From contig NC_090446.1 in NCBI RefSeq assembly GCF_031143425.1, positions 656,353,717 to 656,417,716 of the forward strand: a stretch of 64,000 nucleotides of DNA. Direction: 5' to 3'. Within the stretch, counting starts at the first letter, position 1, and each line of letters begins with the position of its first letter. Of the stretch, positions 35,250 through 47,600 are shown piece by piece. Origin of the DNA: Pleurodeles waltl. Taxonomy: Eukaryota > Chordata > Amphibia > Caudata > Salamandridae. The translations under genes were made by a program, and so were the position numbers. Below the pieces are notes generated by a model, which was not told where the DNA came from, did not search any database, and worked only from the letters and a program-made list of their open reading frames with translations.

Positions 35250-38200
35250 TTACTGGAAATACTGCAGTATCACTCTGTCCCTGTTGTCTGTGTCGTCCTC
35301 TTCGTCTTCCTCCTCTTCACTCTCTGCAGGCTCCACAGCGGCCACAACACCACCATCTGGACCATCCTCCTGCAGGAAAGGCACCTGGCGTCGCAAAGCC
35401 AGGTTGTGAAGCATGCAGCAGGCCACGATGATATGACACACCTTCTTTGGTGAGTACATTAGGGATCCACCTGTCATATGCAGGCACCTAAACCTGGCCT
35501 TCAGGAGGCCGAAGGTCCGCTCGATCACCCTCCTAGTACACCCATGGGCCTCATTGTACCGTTCCTCTGCCCTTGTCCTGGGATTCCTCACTGGGGTCAA
35601 TAGCCAAGGCAGGTTGGGGTAACCAGAGTCACCAATTAGCCACACACGCTGTCTCTGTAGCTGTTCCATCACATAAGGGATGCTGCTATTTCGCATGACG
35701 TACGCGTCATGCACTGACCCTGGGAACTTGGCATTTACATGGGAGATGTACTGGTCAGCCAAACAGACCACCTGGACATTCATCGAATGATAATTTTTTC
35801 GGTTCCTGTACACCTGTTCATTGTCTTTTGGGGGGACCAAAGCCACATGGGTACCATCAATGGCACCAATGATATTGGGAATGTGTCCAAGGGCATAGAA
35901 ATCACCCTTCACTGTAGGCAAGTCACCCACCTCAGGGAAAATGATGTAGCTCCGCATGTATTTCATCAGGGCAGACAACACTCTGGACAACACCCTTGAA
36001 AACATAGGCTGAGACATCCCAGATGAAATGGCCACTGTAGTTTGAAATGATCCACTAGCCAAAAAATGGAGTACTGACAGCACCTGCACTAGAGGCGGAA
36101 TCCCTGTGGGTTGGCGGATGGGTGACATCAGGTCTGGCTCCAGCTGGGCACACAGTTCCTGTATAGTGGAACTGTTGAGTCTGTAGGTGAGTATGACATG
36201 TCGTTCTTCCATTGTCGACAGGTCCACCAGCGGTCTGTACACGGGAACATTCCTCTGTCTCCTCGCAAGTCCCAGCGGACGGTGCCTAGGAAGGACAACA
36301 TGGAGCACAGAGTCAATCAACCCACAGGTAAGTTCCCACAGCCTGCACAGTACACGAATCTCTCTGGATTGAATAGCTTGTATGAGTGTCGATGCAAGGC
36401 CTAGCCATGTGTGACGCAGTAGGAATTAAGCCATGTGGGCCCTTGAGATGGCGGCTGCCTGACCTGTGAAGTGTGACAATGTGAAGTGAGGTCATTGCGC
36501 TGGCGTGGCACGCCGTGGCGGTAGGCGGTCGAAGACCGCGGCGCAAAGCAGCATTGGTTAACATTGAACCCTATGGGTTTCATGAGCCAATGACGATGTG
36601 CGCCGGCGGTCGCGGTACGCACCGCCGCGGTACGCACCGCCGCGGGCGTGACCGCCATTTTCTCTCTGCTTAATCACACGAGACCTGACCATCCACAGGA
36701 GAGGACCTATACTGCAAGTGCTGCTGTGACCTCGGTCTGGAAGTGACAATGGCTGCTGCGACTGGGGAAAGGGCCCCTGCCTTCAGTTCCGAAGAGTTGG
36801 AGAAGCTCGTGGATGGGGTCCTCCCCCAGTATGCGCTACTCTACGGTCCTCCAGACCAACAGGTGAGTACACGGGGGCCAATGCATAGTGGGCAATGCCT
36901 GTGATGAGTGGGGTGGATGTACGATGGAGGGGAGGGGAGCAAATTACGAATGCATGGCACGACAGATGAGAGCATGTGCCACCTGGCAAGTTTGGGGAGG
37001 GGGGGCCACTCACATCGAGCATGCAGAAAAGTGATGATGTTTCTTTTCCCCCCCTGTACATGTCACATAGGTCAGCGCCCATCAAAAGATCGATATTTGG
37101 CGTGCCATCGCCAAGGACGTCTGGGCCCTGGGGGTCCACAACAGACGGGGCACCCACTGCCGCAAGAGGTGGGAGGACATCCGCCGCGGGAGCAGGAAGA
37201 CCGCTGAGGCTCTGCTGGGGATGGCCTCCCAACCTAGGAGGGGTGCCAGTCGTACCTTGACCCCCCTGATGTCCCGGATCCTGGCGGTGGCCTACCCCGA
37301 TTTAGATGGGCGCTTGAGGACATCACAGCAGACACAAGGGGGTGAGTACCAGCACATTCAGCTAAATTTGCGCCCAGTGGAGGTGCCTGGGTGGGGGAGG
37401 AGGGCTGTGGGTATCCCTAGGCCAGGGCGATTTCTGTAGGCTAGGCCCCTCCGTGAGGTATGGTCCTGTGCCCCCGCCCCCCACCTCTGTAGGGTGCCTA
37501 GTAACGCTATTCATGGACCTGTGTATTCTGTGTGGGCAGTTGTCGCCCATAGGCTTGTAGGGCATGTCCCAGGAAATGAGTAGTGTACCCCAAGTGCGCA
37601 GCGTAGTGCAGGGGGCTTCTGTGTCTGTCCTCTCCGCCAACGGTGTCCCCAATGCATGCACTCAACTTGTCTTTATTTCTCCATCCCCCCCCCATTTTCT
37701 TTGTTTTTCGGTGAATGTGTGCATTAGCATCATCAGGCGGAGGAGAAGTGGCATCGGCGCAAGAGGGAGCTGCATCTCACATGGCCCCTGAGGGCCATGC
37801 AACGGACTCCGACATGACCAGTGAGACGGAGGGCGAGGGGGGCTCCACCACGGGGACCCGTGCAGACGTCAGTGACACCGACACGTCCTCGAATGGGAGC
37901 TCCCTTGCGGTGGCGGCAACATCCGTGCCCACCGATACTACAGGTACAGCCGCCACCCAGCGCACCAGCTCTGCCCTCCCAGCAGCCCCTCGGCCTTCGG
38001 CCCGTGCCCGCACGGCCAGGAAGGTGGCCATCTCCTTCGCCCCAGGCACCTCAGGCCCTGCCCCAGTCACCCCTGCTGCCCTCAGTGAGGAGGTCATTGA
38101 CCTCCTGAGGACCATCATTGTTGGGCAGTCTACCCTTTTGAATGCCATCCAGGGTGTGGAGAGGGAGGTGCATCAAAGCAATGCATACCTGGAGGGCCTT

Positions 38201-41200
38201 CATTCGGGTCAGGCTGCCCATCAGCGATCGTTCAACGCTCTGGCCTCAGCACTGACGGCAGCGATTGTCCCTGTCTCCAGCCTCCCTCTTCTAACTCCCT
38301 CCACCCAGTCCCACTCCCCTGTTCCTCTGCCTATCCCATCCACACCTACAGACCAGCCTGCACACACCTCAACACCCAAGGGAAGCTCATCCAGACATAA
38401 GCACCACAGAACACACAAGCATTCACACAAGCAACATACAGATGCAGACATGCCAACAGCCACTACCTCCTCTGTGTCCCCCACCTCCTCGTCTCCCTCC
38501 TCCCTCCCTGTGACGTCTACACTCACACCTGCATGCACACCACCATCAGCCAGTACACCCATCACCAGCACACCCTCCACACCAGTCCGCACACGTGTAG
38601 TCACCACCCTCACTGCCATGTACACGTCCCCTGTGTCCTCTCCCAGTGTGTCTGTCACCCCCGCTTCCAAACCACACAAACGCAGGCAGGCACCCAACCA
38701 ACAGCCATCCACCTCACGTCAGCCTCCAGCCCAAGCACCTGCACCCAAAGACACCAGACTTGACTCTCCTACAACCACATCCTCTTCCTCCACTCCCATA
38801 CCCACTCCAGCACCCCTTCCCATGGCTCCTAAAAAACTAATCCTCTATAAACTGGACCTCTTTTCCTCACCTGACCCACCCCCTCCATCTCGTAAGAGTT
38901 CCAAAAACACCTCAGCCACCACCAGCCCAGCAACTCCCAAGAACGTCGTGGCTGGTTTTTAGAGTCCGCCCTTTCCTTGTGCAGGGACATCGGCCAGCAG
39001 CAAAGGCACAGCCAGCCCCCCCCCCTGGGAAGAGGAGCAAAAAACTGAAGGGCAGGCGCGACAGGCCTGATACGCCTGCCCCCAAGGAGGGTAGCCTTGC
39101 ACCGTCACCTGCCACATCGGGTAAGGGAGCCAAGGGCCACGGAGAGTCTGCCAAGGAGGGCAAGGGCAGCAAAGCGCAAAAGCCAGGGAGCAGCCGACCT
39201 GGCCATGAGGGCCCCACCAGCCCCATTCCGGGGGTATCGGAGGAGACCCAGGGCCCCAGGACTCCATCACAGGAGGGCCCCGCAACGGAAAGGTCCGATG
39301 CTGACTGAGCAGGAAGTATTGGCCAGGTGTGGTTCACTCGAAACACAAGACAGGCACCGCTGAACAGGGCCCCGCCAAGACAGGCACCGCTGAACAGGGC
39401 CCCGCCGTGAGAAGCACCGCTGAACAGGGCCCCGCCGTGAGGAGCACCGCTGAACAGGGCCCCGCCGTGAGGAGCACCGCTGAATAGGGCCCCGCCGCGA
39501 GGAGCACCGCTGAACAGGGCCCCGCCGTGAGAAGCACCGCTGAACAGGGCCCCGCCATGAAGGGCACCGCTGAACAGGGCCCCGCCGTGAGAAGCACCGC
39601 TGAACAGGGCCCCGCCGTGAGGAGCACCGCTGAACAGGGCCCCGCCGTGAGGAGCACCGCTGAACAGGGCCCCGCCGTGAGGAGCACCGCTGAACAGGGC
39701 CCCGCCGTGAGAAGCACCGCTGAACAGGGCCCCGCCGTGAGAAGCACCGCTGAACAGGGCCCCGCCGTGAGAAGCACCGCTGAACAGGGCCCCGCCAAGA
39801 CAGGCACCGCTGAACAGGGCCCTTCTGTCAAGCACCGCTCCGCTGGGCCCTCCTGTCAAGCACCGCTCCGCTGGGCCCTCCTGTCAAGCACCGCTCCGCT
39901 GGGCCCTCATCTCAAGCACCGCTCCGATGGGCCCTCATCTCAAGCACCGCTCCGCTGGGCCCTCCTGTCAAGCACTGCTCCGCTGGGCCCTCCTGTCAAG
40001 CACCGCTCCGCTGGGCCCTCCTTTCAAGCACCGCTCCGCTGGGCCCTCCTGTCAAGCACCGCTCCGCTGGGCCCTCCTGTCAAGCACCGCTCCGCTGGGC
40101 CCTCATCTCAAGCACCGCTCCGCTGGGCCCTCCTGTCAAGCACCGCTCCGCTGGGCCCTCCTGTCAAGCACCGCTCCGCTGGGCCCTCCTGTCAAGCACC
40201 GCTCCGCTGGGCCCTCCTGTCAAGCACCGTTCCGCTGGGCCCTCCTGTCAAGCACCGCTCCGCTGGGCCCTCATCTCAAGCACCGCTCTGCTGGGCCCTC
40301 ATCTCAAGCACCGCTCCGCTGGGCCCTCCTGTCAAGCACCGCTCCGCTGCGCCCTCCTGTCAAGCACGGCTCCGCTGGGCCCTCCTGTCAAGCACCGCTC
40401 CGCTGGGCCCTCATCTCAAGCACCGCTCCGCTGGGCCCTCCTGTCAAGCACCGCTCCGCTGGGCCCTCCTGTCAAGCACTGCTCCGCTGGGCCCTCCTGT
40501 CAAGCACCGCTGGCCCATTGGCAGGCCCGGTTCTGTGTCGGGCAGGGCTTCACGAGGCACTCTGCCCACCATGCCTCTTCCATGACCAGTGGACTCTGTA
40601 ATCGACCTGATGGACTGTGGCTTTGCACCCCCCAGGATGGCACAGTGGGCAATCCACCCACTGTAGAGACTTGAGAGACTGTGGCTTTGCACTCCCCAGG
40701 ATGGCACAGTGGGCATGGAGGCCCTTCGTGGATCTGGCATCGTGGACTCATGTGGCTGAGGTGCCCACCCTTCCCTTCCCCCTGAGGTGCCAGTATTTTA
40801 TTTTTGTGATGCCCCAGCAGTGTTCTCTCCAATGGACTCGATCTCTTGTGTGGGCTTTGCCCATGTGTTGCTGCAGATTGGCCCACGGACATTTGGACTT
40901 TGCAAAACTGTGCCGGACTTTTGCTACTTGTATATATATAGTTCTAGATGTGTATTAATTCTTTATATATTGGTAAGTTCGCTATACTTAATTATTGATA
41001 TAATATAGTTCTATTTTTACAATCATTGCCTTTTGTCTTTGCATTTTTGTTTTGGGGGTTTGGGGGTGTCACTCTGACTTTTCAATCTGCATTGGTGTGT
41101 AGGTATTTCGGTGGGGGTGAGGGTGGGGGTGGGTGTGTGGCGTATGTGTGTGCCCGTAACCTTTCCTCCTCCCCCCTGTCGTAGGTGCAGTACTCACCGT

Positions 41201-41280
41201 TGTCGTCTGCGGCGACGTTCGTGATCCTGGAAGAAGAGCAGGAAGGCAATGGCTGGGAGGATGTGGAGTTCCGGTTCCAT
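35250..41280 (-). CDS. HARBI1-type DDE transposase with a ~4.9-kb intron, 372 aa
   Basis: Exon 1 is 41280-41198: MEPELHILPAIAFLLFF, then an Arg run, GTGAGTAC donor. Exon 2 is 36285-35250, after TTGTCCTTCCTAG. The frame is kept and the total is 373 codons with stop, exactly as in element A. Catalytic positions Asp171 (IIGAIDGTHVALVPP), Asp221 (SVHDAYVMR) and Glu283 (VIERTFGLLKARF) are present, with an acidic C-terminus ending ILQYFQ. The main exon differs from element A at about 28 of 345 residues, while exon 1 differs at about 10 of 27. No stop or frameshift is visible. Gene 3 and all the repeats lie antisense inside the intron. With the 16-bp perfect terminal repeats this makes element B the better candidate for a recently active copy. 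Confidence 0.87.
36749..38962 (+). CDS. Second SANT/Myb-like Harbinger protein (gene 3), 3 exons, 539 aa
   Basis: Exons are 36749-36862, 37071-37341 and 37728-38962; the donors are GTGAGT and the acceptors CACATAG and GCATTAG. The sum is 540 codons including stop. Residues about 12-85 form a SANT/Myb-like domain spanning the first junction: FSSEELEKLVDGVL, IDIWRAIAKDVWAL, then HCRKRWEDIRRGSRK. It is followed by LMSRILAVAYPDLDGRL, an acidic Ser/Thr region, a conserved helical block (EEVIDLLRTIIVGQSTLLNA, then SNAYLEGLHSG), and a long Ser/Thr/Pro-rich low-complexity tail with a His/Lys cluster. It is unrelated in sequence to gene 1 beyond the domain class. I infer DNA binding, perhaps to a different site in the element, with the helical block for oligomerisation. 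The promoter should lie in 36290-36748, inside the transposase intron. Confidence 0.82.
38979..39308 (+). other. Basic reading stretch after gene 3, possible fourth exon
   Basis: An open frame rich in Lys, Gly and Pro (GKRSKKLKGRRDR, KGAKGHGESAKEGKG) ends at 39308. Element A has the matching stretch ending at 20238, with conserved PTSPI and GPAT motifs before the stop. A TTCCTTGTGCAG acceptor lies just upstream (to 38988) and a CGTAAGAG donor lies in exon 3 near 38891. Splicing could add this basic tail, but the run of Cs at 39015-39024 sets the frame and differs between elements. Coding status is uncertain. Confidence 0.4.
39352..39824 (+). repeat. 30-bp minisatellite array 1, element B (~16 units)
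   Basis: Units read AGCACCGCTGAACAGGGCCC then CGCCGTGAGA or CGCCGTGAGG, an exact 30-bp period, so 10 codons (EQGPAVRSTA). The linker differs consistently from the 33-bp linker of element A, so each array was homogenised separately. It starts about 45 bp after the last supported stop. Confidence 0.92.
39825..40513 (+). repeat. 28-bp minisatellite array 2, element B (~24 units)
   Basis: Units read AGCACCGCTCCGCTGGGCCC plus TCCTGTCA or TCATCTCA, an almost exact 28-bp period. It is longer and more uniform than array 2 of element A. A 28-bp period cannot hold one reading frame, so open frames here are compositional. Confidence 0.92.
40613..40718 (+). repeat. 64-bp tandem repeat, ~1.6 units, element B
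   Basis: GACTGTGGCTTTGCAC starts at 40613 and 40677. It matches the four-unit array of element A at 21680-21912, so copy number is variable between elements. Confidence 0.88.
40719..41189. other. Intronic region of element B before the first exon
   Basis: AT-rich (TATATATATAG near 40932) with no supported frame. It corresponds to 21913-22385. Confidence 0.4.
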
Positions 41281-41612
41281 GCTGTCCCGATTCTGCGTGG
41301 AGTGTGTCGAGGTGAGCGTTTTCCATTGGAAATGTCTGTTTCCGCCGTGTTTTTATCGGCGGGGCTCCCACCCCGGAAAAGGTGGCGGATTGGTGAGTTG
41401 TGATAGGGTGGGCGGTACATTGTCTGCCGCCTGGCTGTTGGCGGTGACCGCCGCGCTGTTTGTTTGTGCCGCCGTGGCGGTCGGAGTGTTAAAGCGGCGG
41501 CCTGTGTTGGCGGTTCCCGCCAGGGTCAGAATTCCATTTTTTGGACCGCCAGCCTGTTGGCGGGTTGGCCGCCTCTTTAACACTGACCGCCAGGGTCAGA
41601 ATGACCCCCTAA

Positions 41613-44600
41613 CTGTCTTATCTCTCACTTCTTTACTGTTTAGTGGTAGCCTATGGAAAGAATGCCTGAGAGCGTATTTATGCATTTTATAAATCACACA
41701 AATAAATATGTTCACTCTTCTTTCCCCCATTGTGCCCTACACTTCACTCCAAAAGAATAGGTTGTGAGGTTGGTGGGGTGCCACTCAAAGACTGAGAGAA
41801 GGTGTAGGGCTCAAAGAGAGAAAGGGAATAAGTGAAAAAGGACAGAAAGGGAGGGAGAAAGAAATGAAAGAGAAATGGATGAGTAAATGAGGGAACAGGG
41901 GAACGGGAAAAGAGCAGATATAACATGATCTTATGCCAGAAAGAAGCTAGCTAAGAGTGTCATCTATCTCTGGAATGTAGTGACCAATTATAAAGCACAC
42001 ACTACTTACTGAATTACTTTTGAAATTTGAACAAAAGTGTCTTTATTGTATTGGATGAAAGGCTAAGTTGGTCTTACTCAAAAGTAAATTCTTGCTCAAA
42101 ATTTAAGCTGTGCTCCATTTTGCCAGCAAAAAGAAAGGAAATAACTTTTGTGACAGGAGACTCATAACCATCCTTGTCTTTCTCTTTCCCTCACTCATTT
42201 TTCACTCTTGGTTCTATCTATATGCCCAGAGGAACAGGAAGCACTGTTCATTAGAAATGAGCCTGGAAGGCTGTGACCAGTAACTGAGTACTAGATGACC
42301 ATAAGCCCCTACCTCTTTTCTAATTTACCTCACTCACTAGTATAAGGACTGTTAGAAATGGGGCATTTGGCTGGCAGTCAGTTTACACTCTGCACAAGCA
42401 GGGAGCCTCACTCAAGTCAGGGTAAGGGAGTTACACTCCTCAGACCACCTCTGCTCACCCCCTTGGTAGCTTGGCCTGAGCAGTCAGGCTTATCTGAGAG
42501 GCAATGCATAAAGTATTTGTACAAACACACAGTGATCCAGTGAAAACACTACAAAAGGGACAAGGCACCAATTAGAAAAATAGCCAATATTTGTCTAAAT
42601 CAAACACGACCGGAGCAACAAAAATCCAACATACAAAAGCAAAGGTATGAATATTTAAGTTAAAGAGTCGTAATCCATAGAAATCGAAACAGCGTTGTTT
42701 TTACACAAAACACCTGGTATGCGTCAAAAATAAAGATGCATGGGGGAACTTGCGTTAGAAAAGTAAGCGAGGTGTCGATTCCTGACTTGCAAGTGAGGCC
42801 GTGCATCGATTCTTCTCCGGTCTGGTAGGTGATGCTACATTTTTCTCTCCCGCAGAAGAGCAATGCGTCGATTTCCAGACAGGCAGCCTCGGCTCCTGCA
42901 GGTTCAGCGTGATTTTGATGTCCATCAAGGATGTTTGCAAAATTCTGGTGCACGGTTGCGAACAGCTGCACTGCACGGGCGAGGTATAGATTTTGGCAGA
43001 TGCAAGCAGGTGTTACGTCAATTTTCCAGCCACTATGCATGTGGTGTGTCAATTTTTCAGCCGTGAAGCAGGTGCTGCATCGCTTTTCCTCCCGCATGGC
43101 TCCAGTGAGTGGGTTTCAGCCTTGATTACACCAGCTTCTCCTTTCAGGGGTCAGGGGAAAGGATAAGGTACCACTTGGCAAGATAGGAGTCTCAGCAAGA
43201 GTGCCCAGGTGCTGGCAGAGGAAGCCTTTGATGGTCCTGAGACTTCAGAACAGGGGGCAAGCTCAGTCCAAGCCCTTGGAGACACTTCTCAAGAAGGAAA
43301 ACGCCACAAAGTCCAGTCTTTTGTCATCTCTAAGGTGGAAGCAGCAACTGCAGGCCAACCCAGCACAGCACAGTCATAGGCAAAGGGGTAGTACTCCTCC
43401 AGCTCTTCTCCTGGGCAGAGGTTCCTCTTGATCCAGAATTGATCTAAAAATAAGGGGTTTTGGGTCCACTTCTTATATTAATTTCTGCCTTTGAAGTAGG
43501 AAAACCTCAAAGGGAAGTCTATGTTTTTCACAAGATCCTGCTTTGCCCAGGCATGGCCACAGACACACACCAGGGGTTTGGAGATTGCATTGTGAAGGGA
43601 CAGGAATAGCCCTTTCAGGTGTAAGTGTCAGTTCCTCCATCCCAGGTCTAGCCCAGGAGCCTCATCAGTATATGCAGGACACTTCTCAGCTCCCTTTGTG
43701 CCACTGTCTAGAGGGAATTCACAAACAGCCTAACTGTCAGTCTGACCGAGTGTTGGTTCCCTCAGGCAGACAGAGGCTCAGAATGGTTAAGCAAGAAAAT
43801 GTCCACTTTCTAAAAGTTGCATTTTCAAAGTGACACTCTAAAAACCAACTTTATCAAAAGATGTATTTTTAAATTGTGAGTTCAGAGACCCCAAGCTCCA
43901 TATCTCTATTCTCTCTCAATGGGAAACCACACTTAAAAGATATTTAAAGGCAGTCTCCATGTTAACCTGTGAGAGGGATAGGCCTTGCAACAGTGAAAAC
44001 CAAAGTTGGCAATATTTCACCATCAGGACATGTAAAACACACCAGTACATGTTTAACCTTTTAAAAACACTGTACCCTGCCCATGGTGCTTCCTGGGGAC
44101 TACCTTAGGGGTGACTTACATGTAGTAAAAGGGAAGGTTATGCCAGGTCAAATTGGCAGGGAAAAATTGCACACACAGACACTGTAGTGGCAGAACTGAG
44201 CCATGTTTACAGGGCTACTCGTGTGGGTGGTAAAATCAGTGCTGCAGGCCCACTAGTAGCATTTGATTTACAGGCCCTGGACACTCTAGTACACTTTACT
44301 GGGGACTCACTAGTAAATCAAATATACCAATCAAGGATAACCAATCATAAGCACAATTTACACAGGAAGCACTTGCAGTTTAGCACTGGTCAGCAGTGGT
44401 AAAGTGCCCAGAGTACCAAAAAACAACAAAATAAAGTCCAGCACACAGTCAAAAACACAGGAAGCAGAGGTAAAAAGACTAGGGTAACCATGCCAAAGAT
44501 GCCAGGTCTAAGAAATACTTTTCCTTTGTGAGCAACCTCATGAAATTTACTTCAGAAGTCTTGAGGTATGGGGAGAGCATTAGTGCAACCACTGAAAAGG

Positions 44601-44663
44601 AGAGACAGGGTCTGCTATTTTTTAAAGACACGAATCTAAAAATCAAATTTAATCTATTGCTAT
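41613..44663. other. Spacer, no gene seen (counterpart of 10586-13647)
   Basis: It includes the purine-rich tract and the long repeat starting TGTTAGAAATGGGG at about 42350. It runs without interruption into 44664, where element A is inserted in the other copy. Confidence 0.5.
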
Positions 44664-44666
44664 TAT
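44664..44666. other. Empty target site (TAT) of element A
   Basis: CTATTGCTAT-TAT-GTGTGTT is continuous here. In the first copy the same TAT is duplicated around element A (13648-13650, 22805-22807). It fixes the element boundaries and the 3-bp target duplication. Confidence 0.92.
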
Positions 44667-47600
44667 GTGTGTTAATTGTACTGCTAACCATATGAAGGAT
44701 TTTCAGTGTGTTGAAAGGTTTCAATAACAGGTATAGCAGGTAAAACTCAGGAGAAAGACAAATATTCACAGACAAGAACATGGGTTATCAGTGCTTACAC
44801 TACAGGACACTACAGATTTTGGCATGAAGGGGGCACTATCTATTCCTGGACTCTGGCTTGGATATCTATAAATAGGAGCACAGAGATGAAAGAGGAGGGG
44901 AATTCTGTTTTATCTTGCTGACTGAAAGGCAAATATGACTTTTGTTTCTCATTAGTCCCTTTTGTTTCAGCTATGGTGGTGGTTGTCAAAGGACAAAGTC
45001 AAACTCTACTGAAGTTGTTTAGAATTAGTGAAATACTTGACATAACAGTGCAAGCAAAAATAACTTTAATTGTTTTATAAGTAGAACCTTGTTGACACTA
45101 TATGAAGTGAGGAATAACAGGTTTCATTAGACCTATCAATCTCTGAGGTATAGAGACATTGCAAACAACTTTGAAGAAAAAAAAACAGGGTTTGCAAAGT
45201 GCAGCAAATCACCAGTGAGGTCTCTTGAAGCTGAATTGTGGGCATGAGAAAATTAGGTGATTTGCCCAGAATCTCAGGATGTTGAGCTGAGTCTGAGACT
45301 CGAGTCAGTTCCCTCAACTGCGAGTCAGCAGCTCAGACCGTTTTGCCACCTCTTGCAGTTAAGGGCACTTTGATTTTTCTAAAAAATCCCAAGGGAGCTC
45401 CAATATTTGAGTTCCTGGATGAACAGTGTTCCAAAATGTACACTTAACGTGGACTGGCCCTGCTCTGCTTATACTCTGGTTATTTAACACTGCATCGAGG
45501 GGTTGAGTCCCTGTCTCTTCTGTATTTCATAAAACATATTCCTTGGTGGAGTCCAGCTAGCCAGATGCTTCACAGTGTATGACAAATTCAACCTAATGAT
45601 ACTTGCCATTCCTAAAATTTTAGGCATGTAGGTAGCGTGTAAAAGATAATTAGTAGTATAGCATAAAAAGAAAAAAACAAAGCTATTTTCACCGCCAGGT
45701 CCGTTGTGCTGAGGGACACTCCTTTCTATGGTTCTAGAGTTGGTTGCAGAGAGATTTCTCTTGGCGCAAGGGTATTAACATGAATGTCATCAAATAAATA
45801 CCTTTGGTGTAGCAAGAGACTGCAGGAATGGAATTAGTAACTGGGGAACTACCAACTAGACATTAGGCATTAGGCGCACATCTTCCTCTGGGGGACATTG
45901 TGGACTAAAAGCAGTTCTGTCGTTGTCAAAGAGGGGGAGCCTGCTGAGGGTCATGAGAGGGCATTAGGCGACTGTGGTAGGATCAATGAGGTCCAGCAAA
46001 TGAGCTTGTGGGGGCTTCTGAGGGTCTATGTGTCATTTGTGAGATTTTAGGAACTCTGTCATTTTGCATTGGTTGTGTTATCGCACGTCGGCCACTTCAA
46101 AACCTGGTGGAGAGTGAGCGCGAGTGAGCCTGAACAATGAAGGGCGGAGCAGTTATAGAGGTGACAAATGGATGGAAAATGTTATTACGTTGTGCTGTCT
46201 TTTTGTATAGCTCATGCTGCCTCTCAAATAGATTGCTTCAACTTGTTGTAAGATAAATGAAAGAGTGAAGGGGCTTTAAGAGGAAAGAACAGAAGAGGGA
46301 GTGGATGATAAAAATTGAGAATGAGGATGGAGTGTGAAAATGAGTAAGGGATGAATGAGGGAAGTAGCGAGGAAGAACATTATGTCAGAGTAGGAAGAGA
46401 GAAAAGCAAGGGCGATGGATTGGGACAGTTAAGGCATGCAAGAAAGATGTCATACCGTGAAGGGAAATAGAACAAGATGTTATGTCACTATGCGACCACT
46501 GACAGAAAACCATCTTCAGCCTGTATTGATCATTCCTATGGCACACACTGCTCATTGAATTGTCTGTGCTCTAGAGTAATGATATAATTATTTGCCAGTT
46601 CAATGGGACACATCCAATCAATGGGGCACAATGAAAGTCTGAGTCAGCCTTGTTTCCACAAGTATCCCTTGAAATATTAAGCAATTCAGTCAAAGGGGAA
46701 CACGTATGCGTTTCCTGGGATCCACCTGAGCAGAATAAATTATTCTGCCCACCCAGATCTTTACTTTCAACACGCTGTAAATGTCCACTTCTAACACAGC
46801 AGGTCTGTATATATTTGTTAGATATTTTCTGGTTGTAATTTTGGTTTTCTTGGCTCGATTGCTTGGTGGCATTTTTACTGCAGACCTGTATTTGTATGCA
46901 CACAATCTTATGGGAGCGAATAACACGATGCTGAAGCGTATATCCCTTCTTTGTGCTGAGTGTAAGTTAGCTGGAGGCCAGAAACTTTGGGAAAGAGATG
47001 ACAAATAGTGTGAAGAATATTTCACTTTAATTGAAGTAACTGAATTATTGAAGATTGTATTATTTTGGTTGCTCCGGCTTCCTTCCAGCGGACACTACCT
47101 TGAAGAACTACTGAACCAATGAGGCAAGTGTTTACTATTAATTTAGAAGACGACTCCTGTGGCACCTGCACAGAAAGACAGGTTATGCGGGACCTAGCCT
47201 TACTTGGAACAGTTCCTATTAATGGCTGGGACGAAGCTATTGTCTCTTGATAGAACCATACTGCTGCATCCAGACTTTGAAGCGGCCAAAACTAAAACTA
47301 CCAATAAAGGAGAAGGGCAAACTCTTGACCAAGAGGTCAAAGAGTAAGGCCAGAGGAAAAAAGCCTATTGGGGGATGACTTGGGAGACTATTGACTCAGG
47401 AGAAACCAAAAAAACAGACAGCCAGCTGCCTAGAATCAACACAAGATGGAACTGCACAATCAGAAGTCAAGGAGCTGTATAGATGCATTCCAGAGCTACA
47501 AACGTTATGTGCCTGCAATTTCCAGGACTCTCCAAAGTGCCTGCATCTGCCCACTAAGAGACACAGAAGGGCACTAGGGTTTTCAACTCATCCTAAGACA

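Larger units (their letters stand above)
32690..41609 (+). mobile_element. Full-length three-gene Harbinger, element B (8,920 bp)
   Basis: The ends are GGGGGTCATTCTGACC and GGTCAGAATGACCCCC, a perfect 16-bp inverted repeat. TAA target duplications lie at 32687-32689 and 41610-41612. Layout and splice positions are the same as in element A, but the transposase differs at about 8% of residues in its main exon, so A and B are separate insertions of related lineages and not duplicates of each other. The transposase and gene 3 look intact; gene 1 is broken. Subterminal GGTCATTCTGACCC recurs at about 32778 and CAGGGTCAGAATTCC near 41520. Confidence 0.93.

Noticed and set aside
39352..40513. CRISPR-like array
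   Set aside because: Units are directly adjacent without unique spacers, and the DNA is clearly eukaryotic.
39334..40601. Long frames in the element B arrays on both strands
   Set aside because: Same cause: repeated units without stops, with no start context or splice evidence.
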